From a virus, in the IMG/VR virus record IMGVR_UViG_3300005288_000093, positions 1-44,236 of that record: a stretch of DNA of 44,236 nucleotides. The stretch is one strand, 5' to 3'. The position numbers were made by a program, and so were the translations under genes. This document shows, piece by piece, positions 7,801-16,586 of this stretch. Under the pieces are notes generated by a model. The model made no database searches. It was not told the origin of the DNA and saw only the letters and a list, made by a program, of their open reading frames with translations. Within the stretch, counting starts at the first letter, position 1; each line of letters starts with the position of its first letter.

Positions 7801-10800
7801 CGGCCACGATGTCGGGATGCAGGCCGCTCTTCTCGCTCAGCATGCGGCGCTGCTTCAGGGTCTCGGCGCTGAACTCGTCCATTTCCTTCACGAGCGAGGT
7901 GCGCAGTTTGCCCGACTCCTGCACGGTGTCGATGTTCTCCGGCGCGCGGGTGCCGGGCTCGATCTTGTCCTGCACGCCGGTCAGGAACTGCCATGCCTGG
8001 TACACCGGCTGGGCCATCACCTCGGCGCGCACTTCGTTGCGGATCTCGGTGCGCAGTGCGGCGACTTCCTTCTGGCGGGCCTTCAGCGCGCGGTCCTTCG
8101 CGCGGCTCATCCACTTCATGTCCTTCATGAGCCGCGCGTCGAGCTCGGCGTCGGCCGTGTCGGTGGCGCGCTGGCCGAGCGCCTGGTAGGCGGCGTATTC
8201 TTCGGGCGTCATGCCCGCCTTCTCGGCCGACTCGAACAGCGGGCCCATGTTGCGCGCGTCCTGCGCCTGCTGGATCGCCTCGTCGGTCGCGAGCATGCGG
8301 TCCATCACGGCGCGCACGTCGTCGGTCAGCTTCACGTTCAGGCCGGCCAGGGCCTTGTAGACCGAAATCAGCCAGGCACGGAAGCGTTGGAACACGGCCT
8401 GCAGGTCCTGGCTCGGCGCCTTGCCTTCCATGGCGTACTGCTCGAACGAGCGCGCGAAGGTCTCGTGGTGCTCGCGCTTCTCTTCGAGGCTCATGTTCAG
8501 CCACGTGGCCAGCGGCGACATCTCTGGCGTGCCGACGATTCCGAACGATGCGAGCACCGTGTCCATGTCGGTCACGATCTGGCGCTCGCCCGGCGTCACG
8601 GCGTCGCCGTCGAGCATCTTGCCCTGGATGCGCGCGGCGAGGTCGGCCTGCACTTCGAGGAAGAAGTGCCCGCTCTCGTGGATGAAGCTCGAGAGGTCCG
8701 CCCCTTCCAGCAGCGCGATGACGCTTGGCGAGGCCGCGATGTTGTCGCCGAAGTTGAGCGCCGCGCGCGCCGACTGGTGGAGCGTGTGCTGCTGTTCGGT
8801 GACCAGGTTGGTGGCGCCCTCGCCGATCAGGCCCTTGCGCTGCAGCGATTCGACCATGCCCTTGCCCTGCTCGGTTTGGAACCGGCCCGGCGCGATGCGG
8901 TAGCCAGCGTCCGCGGCGGCCTTGTACATGGCGGCCGCAATGCCCTTGCCGCGGTACGGGCCGGCCACGATGGTGTTCTCCGCTGCCAGCGTGCCGTCTT
9001 CCTTGACCCCGAAATCGATCACACCCCGGCGCAGGCCGCCCGCATCGCGCGCTTCGACCATCACCGAGGGGGTGTCGCGGTTCACGCCGAGCCATGTCTT
9101 GCTGACCTTGATCTGGTACGGATTGCCGTCCTTGTCCTGGGCCTGGGTCTCGACGATGGCCTCGGGCTGCTCCAGCCGCTGCCGGCCGGCCACCTCCTTC
9201 GCGCTGACCTGCAGCTGGTAGCGCTGCATCAGTTCCTGCGCGGTCATGCCGGCGCGCTGCGCCTGGCTGGCATAGAAGTTGCCCAGCAGCGTGGCGTAGG
9301 CTTTGTTCACCTCGGCACGGAACTTGCCGGCCGTGTCGAGTTGCGCCTGGAACTGGTCGCGCACCTGGTTGGCCTGGGCCTGGAACTCGCTGCGCGTGAC
9401 GCGCTTGCTCATCTCGGCTTCGACCTCGGCCCGGATGGCGTCGCCCTGTTTGGACATGAACTCGGTCGCTTCGGCGCGGCTCATGGCGTCGGGCCCGTTG
9501 CGCAGATGGTCGACCAGCGTGGCGCTCAGTTCGCTCGGCGCGGACAGCAACTCGGTCACGGGGATGCGCAGGTCGGCGCCGGGCACATAGTTCGCGTCCT
9601 GCATCTGGCCGGCCACGCTGGGCGCCACGGCCTGCAGTTCGGCCATGGTGAAGCCGGACTGGTTCAGCGTGTTCGCGAGCGTCTCGGCATCGATGTAGAG
9701 CTCGGTCGGCACCGCGCCGCCCTCGGCCACCTGATCGACGAACGCCTTGAAGGTCTCAGGATCGCGGGCGCGCAGCTTGCTGGCCTCCACCACCTTCTGC
9801 AGTTCCTCGATGCGCACGGCCGCCGCTTCCGCCGCGCGGCCCTCGGCGATGCGCTCGCGGATCTGGGTCGTGGCCACGCTGGCGACCTCGGCCGGCGCGG
9901 TGAAGGCTTCGCCGACGAACTCGGCCAGGATATTGCCCGGGTCGAGCTTCTGGCCGGCCGCGATCTCACCACCGGCCTCGCCGGCCGCGCCGAGCGCACC
10001 CTGCACGGGCACCTGGGCCACCACGTTCGCCAGTTCGCGCGCCACCGGCTTGGCGCCGAGCTTGGTGGCGAGGCTCTTCGGCAGCGCGAGCTTCGAGGCG
10101 ACCCCGCCGCTCAGCGCGTCCACGGAGCCCACCACGGCCGCATGCGCGAACGCCTGCCGCGCCACGGAGGACATGATCTCCTTGTCCGCGACCGCCGCCT
10201 TCAGGGCCTCGGGATTGCTGACATCGACGCCGGCCTTGGTCAGGGCCTCGACGATGCTGGCGCCGTAGTCGCTGGTGAACGAGCCCGCACCGAGCGCGGC
10301 CGCGGCGCCCGCAGGCCCACCGGCGAGCCCGGCTGGAATCGCTGCCGCGAGACCGGGCGCGTTGCTCACCAGCGATTCGGGGCCAATGCTCGCGATGAAA
10401 TTCACCGGGTCGGTTGCGAAAGCGTCGATGGCCTGGCGGAAGGTCTCGGCCTTCATGACCTGGTTCACCACGTCGGGTGCGGGGATGGCCTGGCGCTCCT
10501 TCTGGGTGCGCGCCACCGTGGCGATGTTGCCGCCGATGGGGGTGGTGATCGAGGCGCGGAACTGCGCGCGCTGCTCGGGCGTCATGTAGGCCACGCCCAT
10601 GGGGTCGTCGGCCGCGAGGATGGTGCCGGGCTTCTCGCCGGCGTCGATGCGCGCCGCGATGGCGTCGAACTGCTCGAGGCTGCCCACGTTGGAGCGCAGC
10701 GCGGTCGCGGCGAGGCCCTGCTGCAGCCCCGGCACGCCGCGGCGGAAGCTGTTCACCAGCGTCTCGAGCAACCCCATGTTCGCGGTGTCGTCGTGCGCGA

Positions 10801-11092
10801 TGGCCGCGTTCGTCGGATCGGACAGGAACAAGGTCGTGACCGGGTTCATCGTGGCCAGCGCACTGGTGTCGATGGCGGCCAGCGCCTTTTGCTGCTTCGA
10901 CCAGTCGGGCAGCGCCTGCGCGGTGTCGATCGGCACGCCGAGGGTCGCGGCGGTGCGGCGCCAATCGGCGGCCTGGTCGGGGTTCTGCCCCACGGCGTCC
11001 TGCAGCGAGGCGCGCAGCGTGGTTTCCGGGGTCGGCGCGGCGCCGCTCAGGTACTTCGAGACCGCGGCGTTCGCGTCGAATTCATCAGCCAT
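4808..11092 (-). CDS. Giant polyvalent internal virion protein (2094 aa)
   Basis: The start is ATG 11092, overlapping the upstream stop as TGATG; open sequence farther upstream is a shadow of the transglycosylase gene. In order: an Ala/Gly-rich segment (about 255-290) that could span a membrane; a GNAT-like segment with YRGKGIAAAMYKAA around residue 714; a metallopeptidase-like HESGH at 805-809 (FIHESGHFFLEV); long charged helices (about 980-1400); and hydrophobic segments near the C-terminus (FTQFAGYFNMQANLLG and GYLVPNMVAELIAQAF). Position and size correspond to the largest T7-type ejection protein, which enters the cell with the DNA. The embedded enzyme-like domains recall the large polyvalent proteins of phages. 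Their activity is inferred only. Confidence 0.82.
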   Translation of the reverse strand: MADEFDANAAVSKYLSGAAPTPETTLRASLQDAVGQNPDQAADWRRTAATLGVPIDTAQALPDWSKQQKALAAIDTSALATMNPVTTLFLSDPTNAAIAHDDTANMGLLETLVNSFRRGVPGLQQGLAATALRSNVGSLEQFDAIAARIDAGEKPGTILAADDPMGVAYMTPEQRAQFRASITTPIGGNIATVARTQKERQAIPAPDVVNQVMKAETFRQAIDAFATDPVNFIASIGPESLVSNAPGLAAAIPAGLAGGPAGAAAALGAGSFTSDYGASIVEALTKAGVDVSNPEALKAAVADKEIMSSVARQAFAHAAVVGSVDALSGGVASKLALPKSLATKLGAKPVARELANVVAQVPVQGALGAAGEAGGEIAAGQKLDPGNILAEFVGEAFTAPAEVASVATTQIRERIAEGRAAEAAAVRIEELQKVVEASKLRARDPETFKAFVDQVAEGGAVPTELYIDAETLANTLNQSGFTMAELQAVAPSVAGQMQDANYVPGADLRIPVTELLSAPSELSATLVDHLRNGPDAMSRAEATEFMSKQGDAIRAEVEAEMSKRVTRSEFQAQANQVRDQFQAQLDTAGKFRAEVNKAYATLLGNFYASQAQRAGMTAQELMQRYQLQVSAKEVAGRQRLEQPEAIVETQAQDKDGNPYQIKVSKTWLGVNRDTPSVMVEARDAGGLRRGVIDFGVKEDGTLAAENTIVAGPYRGKGIAAAMYKAAADAGYRIAPGRFQTEQGKGMVESLQRKGLIGEGATNLVTEQQHTLHQSARAALNFGDNIAASPSVIALLEGADLSSFIHESGHFFLEVQADLAARIQGKMLDGDAVTPGERQIVTDMDTVLASFGIVGTPEMSPLATWLNMSLEEKREHHETFARSFEQYAMEGKAPSQDLQAVFQRFRAWLISVYKALAGLNVKLTDDVRAVMDRMLATDEAIQQAQDARNMGPLFESAEKAGMTPEEYAAYQALGQRATDTADAELDARLMKDMKWMSRAKDRALKARQKEVAALRTEIRNEVRAEVMAQPVYQAWQFLTGVQDKIEPGTRAPENIDTVQESGKLRTSLVKEMDEFSAETLKQRRMLSEKSGLHPDIVADLFGYESGGELVAALAAAEAPNERIDALTDQRMLERHGDITSKQALERAAEQAIHNEVRAKVIATELKALAKATTVRESGDSLYSGGTVDVMARAAREFAQAVVGRLKLKDVRPKQYTAAEARSAKLAQESIGNLQEAAMHKRNQLVNNYAAKAAYDAQAEITRANDFFTKIIRPAIKKIGETRDVGTVQAARAILAEYGIGTKGEPALKYLDTMAQDDPGMHAVLREKIDALTANAKPVGELTVDEFRGLVEEIQGLWHMAKRARQIEVDGQLVEIERVKGDLAARLHEIGVPDRVPGEGQAVTDAERRLTKVQTLRAALRRVEAWVGVKDGANTMGVFRRYIWQPVKEAADNYRADKAKYIKAYKQLLETVDLGKSRIAAPELGYTFGFSRGGSGKAEILHAILHTGNESNKRKLLLGRGWAVENEITGALDTSRWDAFVKRMIDTKVLTKADYDFAQGVWDLLESTKALAQKAHRDVFGRYFDEVSAGEFANEFGTYRGGYVPAMTDAEVVKDAATRSLQEDENQTLAYAFPSTNKGFTKARVEYNKPLLLDLRTLSTHIDKVLLFSHMEPPIRDVRKVLASKDVSEPLHRIDPTAFDGLLTPWLNRAARQTVEQKVPGDSGTMRFFSKLRQRAGLAAMFANVSNTAQQITGLSLAALKVRPKYLLDAAAHSIIAPRQTAKTVAAASTYMATRMDSEVAAMTDAIDQILMNPNVYEKAQAWTAQHAYFLQSAVDNFLGPIVWTGAYNQALEQGSSERDAVRLADSAVRETQGSTMPEDVSRIETGNAFVRMFTQFAGYFNMQANLLGTEFAKTYHELGLRKGMGRGLKIFILGYLVPNMVAELIAQAFRGGPDDEDKDGSTLDDWLMAVVVMGNVKSGLAMIPGVGQAANALINTFNKKPYDDRITTSPAVSMLESAVSAPHSVYEAAVNGGSGRKAVRDLATLISLTTGLPAAAIARPLGYLAGMSEDKITPTSGGDMARGLVTGAASPESKR

Positions 11093-13356
11093 CAGAACGA
11101 TCCTTGTGCACCGCCACGGCTGGCGGATTTGCTCGAGAAATAGGCGCCGAGGACATCGGCGTCGGTCGGGTTGGCGTTGCCGCGCGCCTTGAACGCCTTC
11201 TTGATGGCGTCGGCCTGGGCGCTCGGAATGTCGCCCACCTTCATGGAAAGCATCTGCTGGCCGGTGGTGCCGGTGTCGAAGCCGAGGAAGGTCTTGCGGA
11301 AGGTCACGTTCTGCGAGAACAGGCCGTCGATGTGGGCCTGCGTCTCCGCGTCGTTGAACTTCTTCCCGGTCTGGCGCTGGGCGTCGATCAGGCTGGAGTC
11401 GATGAATCGGCGGATGGCGCCCACGCGCTGCGCGTCCGCGCTGCCGTCCTTGGGCGTCGGGTCGATGCCGAGCGAGGCCAGGCGCTGGTTCGCCACGCGG
11501 TTGATCGCGCTGTCGTTGAGCTCGCCGGCCGTCTGCCCGGTCTTGCCGCTCAGCAGGTCGGCGCGCTTCTGGGCGAAGTGGTCGAAATCGGACTTCGAGA
11601 GCCCGCCACGCAGCTGGTAGAACTGCGCGTCGCTCATCTTCGCCATGGCCTGCGGGTTGGTGGTCAGGCGAAGGTACAGCCGGTCGTCGGTGGTGTCGTC
11701 GCCGAGCGCCATCTTCTTGCCGAAGGTCATCACCTCGTCCATCTTGTCGGGCGCGAACCGCGCGAGTGCCGCGCGCGTGCTGGCCGGGAGTTCGCTGAAG
11801 CGGCCGCCGTTCTTCGTGAGTTCCTGCATGGCGGCCGAGACGGTCTCGTCCTTGCGCTGCGCGATGGCCTTGTTCTGGTCCTCGTACTGCTGGGTGATCT
11901 GGTCCTGCGCGGTCTTGAGCGCGAGCGGGCTGGCGTTCGGGCCCATGCGCTCGCGCGCGGCCTGGTGCAGCTGGTCGAGCGTCGGGCGCTGCGGGACGCC
12001 GCCCTCGGGCGAATTCATCTGCTTGAGCACGCTCGCGACATAGTTGCGGGTCTCGGCCGGTGCGCTGGCGAGCCATGCATCGGCGGCCACTTGCTCGCCG
12101 CGGCCGGCGTTCTTCTGCGCCTCTTTGACGGCAGCATCCACCCTGCCCTCGCCCCAGTTGTACGCGGCGGCGGCCTTGGCGATGTCGCCGTCGTACATCT
12201 TCACGAGCACGGCGAGCTTCTGCTGGCCCACGCGGCGCAGCTCGGCGGCCTGCTGCTCCTTGCTGCCGCTCATGTCGGCCGGCTTGATGCCATAGCCAGG
12301 GTCCTTGGCGGTGGACGGCATGACCTGCATGTCGCCCTGCGCGCGCTCGCCGCTGCGGGTCATTGGTCCCTGCAGCAGGTTGCCATCGGCGCCGAACACG
12401 CGGCCCTTGCTCTCGACACCCTGAATGATGTTCGTCAGCCGGTCGAAGCTGGTGGGGTCGACGGTCGAGCGGGTGCCGGTGACGATCTGGCTGGCCACGG
12501 CCGCGCCCTGGCGCACGTCGTAGTCGCGCTGCAGCGTGCCGTCGATCTGGATCATGTCGGCCGCGGTCATCCGGTCGCCGTAGCGCTTGCGGTAAGCCAT
12601 GGCTGCGTTCACGTCGCCCTTGTCGAGCGCCGACTTGATGGCGCCCAGGTGCGCGCCGCTGATGGCCTCGGACGCCTTCTCCTGCGCCCACGTGGCGGAC
12701 TTGCCGGCCAGCTGCGCGGAGCCGGGGACAAAGGTGCCGGTGTCCGGGTCCTGCGCGCCCAGGATCGCCGCCTTGATGCGGTCTTCCTGCATCTTCACGT
12801 TCTCGGGGTCCGTGTAGTTCAGCACCAGCGCGTTGGCGGCGTTCTTCACGGTGCCGTCGCGCACGCTGATGGTGTAGTCGGATTGCTCCTTGCTCTCGTA
12901 CTGCAGGGCCCCGCCCAGAAAGCTGGTGCGGATGTTGTTCGCCCGCATCTGGAACATCTGCTTCTGCTTGTCGTTGCCCAGCGTGCCGGCGATGTCGCTG
13001 AGCGTGGTGTCGAGCTTCGCGGTGTACTCGTCGGCCAGCGGAAGGCCGCTCTCGCGGTTCAGCGCGGCGAAGCCCTTCTGGCTGGTGTAGCCCTCGTTGG
13101 GGTCGTGCTGCAGCCGCAGCGCACGTTCGGTGGCCTGGTTCAGGGCGTCGTCGACCCGCACCGCATTGGCCTGGTCGAGGGCCTGCCGGCGCATCGCTTC
13201 CATCTCGCCGCCCAGGCGCACGAGCGAATCGCCCACTTGCTGGGTCTGTTTGGCGCCGATGTTCAGCAGGTCGGCATTGACCGTGTTCTGCTGGCGGAAG
13301 TCGGGTGCCGCGGTGGGCGCGACGGAGGGGCCGGTCAGGCGTGGGACGGTGGCCAT
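11092..13356 (-). CDS. Internal virion protein with lytic transglycosylase domain
   Basis: A 754-residue protein. Residues about 305-410 form an SLT-type transglycosylase domain: catalytic Glu315 in IIQGVESKGR, then GDMQVMPSTAKDPGYG and AKAAAAYNWGEGRVD. This corresponds to the peptidoglycan-cutting part of T7 gp16, although here the enzyme and the giant ejection protein are separate genes. The helical N-terminal 300 residues are probably structural. The enzyme would open a local hole in the wall during DNA entry. ATG 13356 lies three bases after the upstream stop with GGGGAG in front. The stop overlaps the start of the 2094-residue protein by one base. Confidence 0.9.
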   Translation of the reverse strand: MATVPRLTGPSVAPTAAPDFRQQNTVNADLLNIGAKQTQQVGDSLVRLGGEMEAMRRQALDQANAVRVDDALNQATERALRLQHDPNEGYTSQKGFAALNRESGLPLADEYTAKLDTTLSDIAGTLGNDKQKQMFQMRANNIRTSFLGGALQYESKEQSDYTISVRDGTVKNAANALVLNYTDPENVKMQEDRIKAAILGAQDPDTGTFVPGSAQLAGKSATWAQEKASEAISGAHLGAIKSALDKGDVNAAMAYRKRYGDRMTAADMIQIDGTLQRDYDVRQGAAVASQIVTGTRSTVDPTSFDRLTNIIQGVESKGRVFGADGNLLQGPMTRSGERAQGDMQVMPSTAKDPGYGIKPADMSGSKEQQAAELRRVGQQKLAVLVKMYDGDIAKAAAAYNWGEGRVDAAVKEAQKNAGRGEQVAADAWLASAPAETRNYVASVLKQMNSPEGGVPQRPTLDQLHQAARERMGPNASPLALKTAQDQITQQYEDQNKAIAQRKDETVSAAMQELTKNGGRFSELPASTRAALARFAPDKMDEVMTFGKKMALGDDTTDDRLYLRLTTNPQAMAKMSDAQFYQLRGGLSKSDFDHFAQKRADLLSGKTGQTAGELNDSAINRVANQRLASLGIDPTPKDGSADAQRVGAIRRFIDSSLIDAQRQTGKKFNDAETQAHIDGLFSQNVTFRKTFLGFDTGTTGQQMLSMKVGDIPSAQADAIKKAFKARGNANPTDADVLGAYFSSKSASRGGAQGSF

Positions 13357-13359
13357 CTA

Positions 13360-13950
13360 TCAGGCTCCCCGTGCGCTGGTCTGATACCAGCGGCTGGCCA
13401 CACTCGTCGCGCTCGTGAGCAGCGAGTTTCCTGCGGACAGCCATGGGCTGATGCTGCCGGCGCCATTGCGCGCGGCCGTCGATCGGTCCATGTACCCCTT
13501 CGCCTGTTGCCGATACCCCCATGCCTCGCGCGCCGCGTTGTCGCGCAGCTGGGCCGCGTCGATGGAGGTCAGGTAATCGGTGTCATTGAGGACCTGCTGC
13601 GCCGAGCCGACCGACAGGTCGATCCCGTTCGCCGCCATGGCCGCACGCTGCGTTCCTTTGACCTGGCCGCCCTTGAGCATCGCCTGATTGGCGGCCACTT
13701 CGCCGCGGGCCATCGAATCATCGGCCTGCCAGCCGGCCAGCACGGCGTTGTTCTGTTGCACCTGGGCCTCGGCCTGCAACGCGGCCTGCTGGTTCTTGGC
13801 CTGCGTGTAGGCGCCGGTCGCGGAGTAGCCCGCGCCGAAGGACGAGAGCAGCGTGCCCAGGCCCGCGCTGAAAAAGCCGCCCCAACTGCCGCCGCCCCCG
13901 CCTACCGCCATGCCCTGCATGTCGATGTTGTTCTGATCCATGTAGCCCAT
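13360..13950 (-). CDS. Internal virion protein, T7 gp14-like
   Basis: A 196-residue protein with a Gly-rich, hydrophobic N-terminal part (GGGGGSWGGFFSAGLGTLLSS) followed by long helices rich in Ala and Gln (QAKNQQAALQAEAQVQQN). It lies between the tail tube gene and the transglycosylase, the place of T7 gp14, the ejection protein thought to form the outer-membrane part of the DNA channel. Similarity is in layout and composition rather than clear motifs. The start at 13950 has AGGGG upstream, just after a run of seven A on the coding strand (13963-13969). Confidence 0.75.
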   Translation of the reverse strand: MGYMDQNNIDMQGMAVGGGGGSWGGFFSAGLGTLLSSFGAGYSATGAYTQAKNQQAALQAEAQVQQNNAVLAGWQADDSMARGEVAANQAMLKGGQVKGTQRAAMAANGIDLSVGSAQQVLNDTDYLTSIDAAQLRDNAAREAWGYRQQAKGYMDRSTAARNGAGSISPWLSAGNSLLTSATSVASRWYQTSARGA

Positions 13951-13967
13951 TTCGGTCGCCCCTTTTT

Positions 13968-16586
13968 TTAAGACCCGGTCGCCACTTCGAGCGCCATGCC
14001 AAGCACCGTCATCGACAGCGGCTGGTCCTGCTGCATGCAAATTTGTCCGTTGCGCTGCCACATCGGGTCGAGCGCAATAGGCACCTCGTCGGTCACGAGC
14101 AGCGGCGGCGTGCCCAGTTCCTCGTAGAGGCGCGTGGGGTAAGGGCGCAGCTTGTCGAACGTCGGGCCCGCCGTGAATCCGTTCGAGGCCGACACGCGCA
14201 AGAAGACCTTGTTCAGGTTCTTCATCGTGCCCTGGCCGAACGCCTGGGTCTGGATCGAGAGCGGCAGGGTCTGCACGCGCGCGACGTAGGGCAGCCCGAT
14301 ATGGACTTTGCTGGCGGGCGCGTCGATGGTGACAGCGCCGTCGACCACCACCTGGGGCGGCGAGACCCCGCCATCGGCGAGGATTGACACCCGCTTGCCT
14401 TCCAGGTGGTAGAGCCCGCTGAAGGTGATTGCTGGGGCCCCGATGTAGCTGACGCCGGCGTCGACGAAGAACTGATCGGCCGCCTCGTCGAAGCGGCGCG
14501 TGTGCCGGCGCTCGATGTAACGCACCTCGCGGCCGTTCACAGTGCGGCGCACCACGGCGTACAGCGCATCCTCGTCGCCCTCGGCCACCGAACAGATGGA
14601 CTCGAACACGCCGTCCGTGGTGTGCTGGTGCCAGGCCCGGATCTCGTGCTCGGGGACGTAGGTCATGCCCAGCAGCACGCCATCCTCGCGCACCGACCAC
14701 AGCGCCTGCAGCGGCGAGCGGGTGAAGGCCAGTTGACGCACGGCGTGGTAATCGAACAGGTGCGGCGCGAGGATGGAGACGTTCTCGGTCTGGTAGCCCT
14801 GCTGCTGCCACGAAAACTCGAGCTCGCGGATCGCGCCGCCGCGGTCCTGAGCGAACAGGATGGTGCGGTTCGTGACCACGGGCTGCACGTTCGAGGCGCC
14901 GGTGTAGCCCTGCGGCTTGGCGCTGGCGTTGGCCGGCGTGAGCGCGCCGGTGTCCGAGGCGGCCACCTTCCACTCGCCCCCGGACGTGAGCAGCATCAGG
15001 TCGTTCATCGGCACGATGTGGCGGATGGTGTTGGCCTCGCGCGCCACCACGCGCAAGGTGATGCCGTCGTCGTCGCGCGTGGGGAACGAGAAGCCGAGGT
15101 TCCTTTCGGTGCCGGAGCGCGTGAGCCAGAGGGTTTGTGGCGCGTTGCGGGTGCCGCCGAAGGCCCGGCGCTGCTCGAAATAGCTCACGGCGCGCGGGTA
15201 GTTGCCATCCCCCAGGAACGGGTTGATCTGGATTGGCGGCGTCGTGCTGGTGTCCGGGAGGATGTTTTGGTCCTCGAAGGTGCAGTCATGGTCGGCCCGG
15301 CCCAGCAAGCCATAGATACCGTTCACGCCGCGGTAGACGTTGTACTGGCGCACGCCTGGCACGGCGGGCCAGCGCACGGTGTTCTTGTTCGGCGAGACCG
15401 TCAGGTCGTTGGTGACGCTCACCACGCCCGAAGCGATCGATTCCTCGGTCGCGTCGTCGCTCAGCGAGGTCACCACGTAGTTGTAGACGATCGAGCCGCT
15501 GACCGGAAACGGGATAACCGAGACACCGGTGGACGACGGCACCACGGCCGAAGAGGCGGCCACGGGCGGCGAGCCGATGCCGCTGTAGACCTGCACGCTC
15601 GGGTTCGGCACCACCGACGAGTCGTCGATGATGTAGGTGCCGCCGAAGCTGAAGCCGACGAACACCCAGTTGCCGCTCAGCAGCTTGTAGACGTAGTACA
15701 GCACGCCGTTGGGCACGCTCGACCAGCTGACCACGTTGTAGCGCCCAGGGATGGTGAGGTCGTTGTTGCAGGTCGTCGGCACGGACGGCGCGCTGAAGGC
15801 GTTGTTCGCCACGGCCACCACGCGGTAGGTGTGATCGATCGCCGCGGGCGACGCGCCATTGCTCTGCGGCGCGGGCAGCGCGGAGGCAAACTGGATCACT
15901 TCGAGCGACCAGTTCGTAGCGCCAAGCCGGCGCAGTTCGCGCGGCGCATAGTTCTCGTGCACCAGGGTCAACACGTCGGCCGATTGCACATAGTGCAGGC
16001 CGAACAGGTCGGCGGCGGCATAGGGGGTGGCAATTTCGTAGACTCGCGCGACCACGGACGAGCCGGTGAACGCCGGCATGCTGCTCGTGTCGATGGGCGC
16101 GCCAGAAAGGTCCGTCGCGGTGAACGTGTTGGTGCTCGGCGTCGACGCGATGATGACCCACCGGCCGCTCAGGGCCGGCATGCTGGCGACGACGCCGAGC
16201 TGCGCCCACTCGCCCACCAGAAATCCGTGCGGCGCCAGGGTGGTGTAGATCGGGTTCGGGCCATTGGCAATGCTGATGACCTGCAACGCAGGCTCGAGCA
16301 GAGTCCCGCCATTCGTGTGAAAGCGCAGGTAGAAGTCGCCGAACTCCAGCGCGAAGGTTTGCTCGGTGCTGAACGCGAACGGCATCAGCATCACGGGCAG
16401 CGCGCCGTTGCCGGCCTCGAGGATGTACTGAAAGCCGGGCCGGTTCTGGAGCGGCCCCTGCGCCGTGGTTTCGCAGTTCTGGCACAGGGCGACCCCGGTC
16501 TGGAACTTGTCGAGGTCCAGCCGCGAGAACAGCAGCGGCGAGATTTCGCCGGCCGCGAAGGAGCGGTTCAGCGTCTTGATCGTCAT
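13968..16586 (-). CDS. Tail tubular protein B / nozzle, gp12-like
   Basis: An 872-residue protein beginning NRSFAAGEISPLLFSRLDLD, then LCQNCETTAQGPLQNRPGF. This N-terminus is typical of the gp12-type tail nozzle proteins of podoviruses ('AAGEISP ... RPG'). The rest is predicted mainly beta, with repeated Ig-like stretches around residues 240-440, and it carries segments such as GEWKVA and DRGGAIRELEFSWQQQGYQTENVS that recur in the family. It would form the distal tail tube below the gp11-like adaptor. It overlaps the upstream adaptor gene by ATGA. Confidence 0.88.
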   Translation of the reverse strand: MTIKTLNRSFAAGEISPLLFSRLDLDKFQTGVALCQNCETTAQGPLQNRPGFQYILEAGNGALPVMLMPFAFSTEQTFALEFGDFYLRFHTNGGTLLEPALQVISIANGPNPIYTTLAPHGFLVGEWAQLGVVASMPALSGRWVIIASTPSTNTFTATDLSGAPIDTSSMPAFTGSSVVARVYEIATPYAAADLFGLHYVQSADVLTLVHENYAPRELRRLGATNWSLEVIQFASALPAPQSNGASPAAIDHTYRVVAVANNAFSAPSVPTTCNNDLTIPGRYNVVSWSSVPNGVLYYVYKLLSGNWVFVGFSFGGTYIIDDSSVVPNPSVQVYSGIGSPPVAASSAVVPSSTGVSVIPFPVSGSIVYNYVVTSLSDDATEESIASGVVSVTNDLTVSPNKNTVRWPAVPGVRQYNVYRGVNGIYGLLGRADHDCTFEDQNILPDTSTTPPIQINPFLGDGNYPRAVSYFEQRRAFGGTRNAPQTLWLTRSGTERNLGFSFPTRDDDGITLRVVAREANTIRHIVPMNDLMLLTSGGEWKVAASDTGALTPANASAKPQGYTGASNVQPVVTNRTILFAQDRGGAIRELEFSWQQQGYQTENVSILAPHLFDYHAVRQLAFTRSPLQALWSVREDGVLLGMTYVPEHEIRAWHQHTTDGVFESICSVAEGDEDALYAVVRRTVNGREVRYIERRHTRRFDEAADQFFVDAGVSYIGAPAITFSGLYHLEGKRVSILADGGVSPPQVVVDGAVTIDAPASKVHIGLPYVARVQTLPLSIQTQAFGQGTMKNLNKVFLRVSASNGFTAGPTFDKLRPYPTRLYEELGTPPLLVTDEVPIALDPMWQRNGQICMQQDQPLSMTVLGMALEVATGS

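Noticed and set aside
11093-13522. Upstream in-frame extension of the 2094-residue virion protein to 2904 residues
   Set aside because: The extension is Arg/Gly/Pro-rich nonsense overlapping the transglycosylase gene. The coupled ATG at 11092 and the normal composition after it show the true start.
13958-13972. Run of seven A (coding strand) near the end of the nozzle gene as a programmed frameshift site
   Set aside because: The TAA stop of the nozzle gene comes before the A-run in the reading direction, and the next gene has its own start and ribosome site. A long open frame upstream of 13950 is only a shadow.
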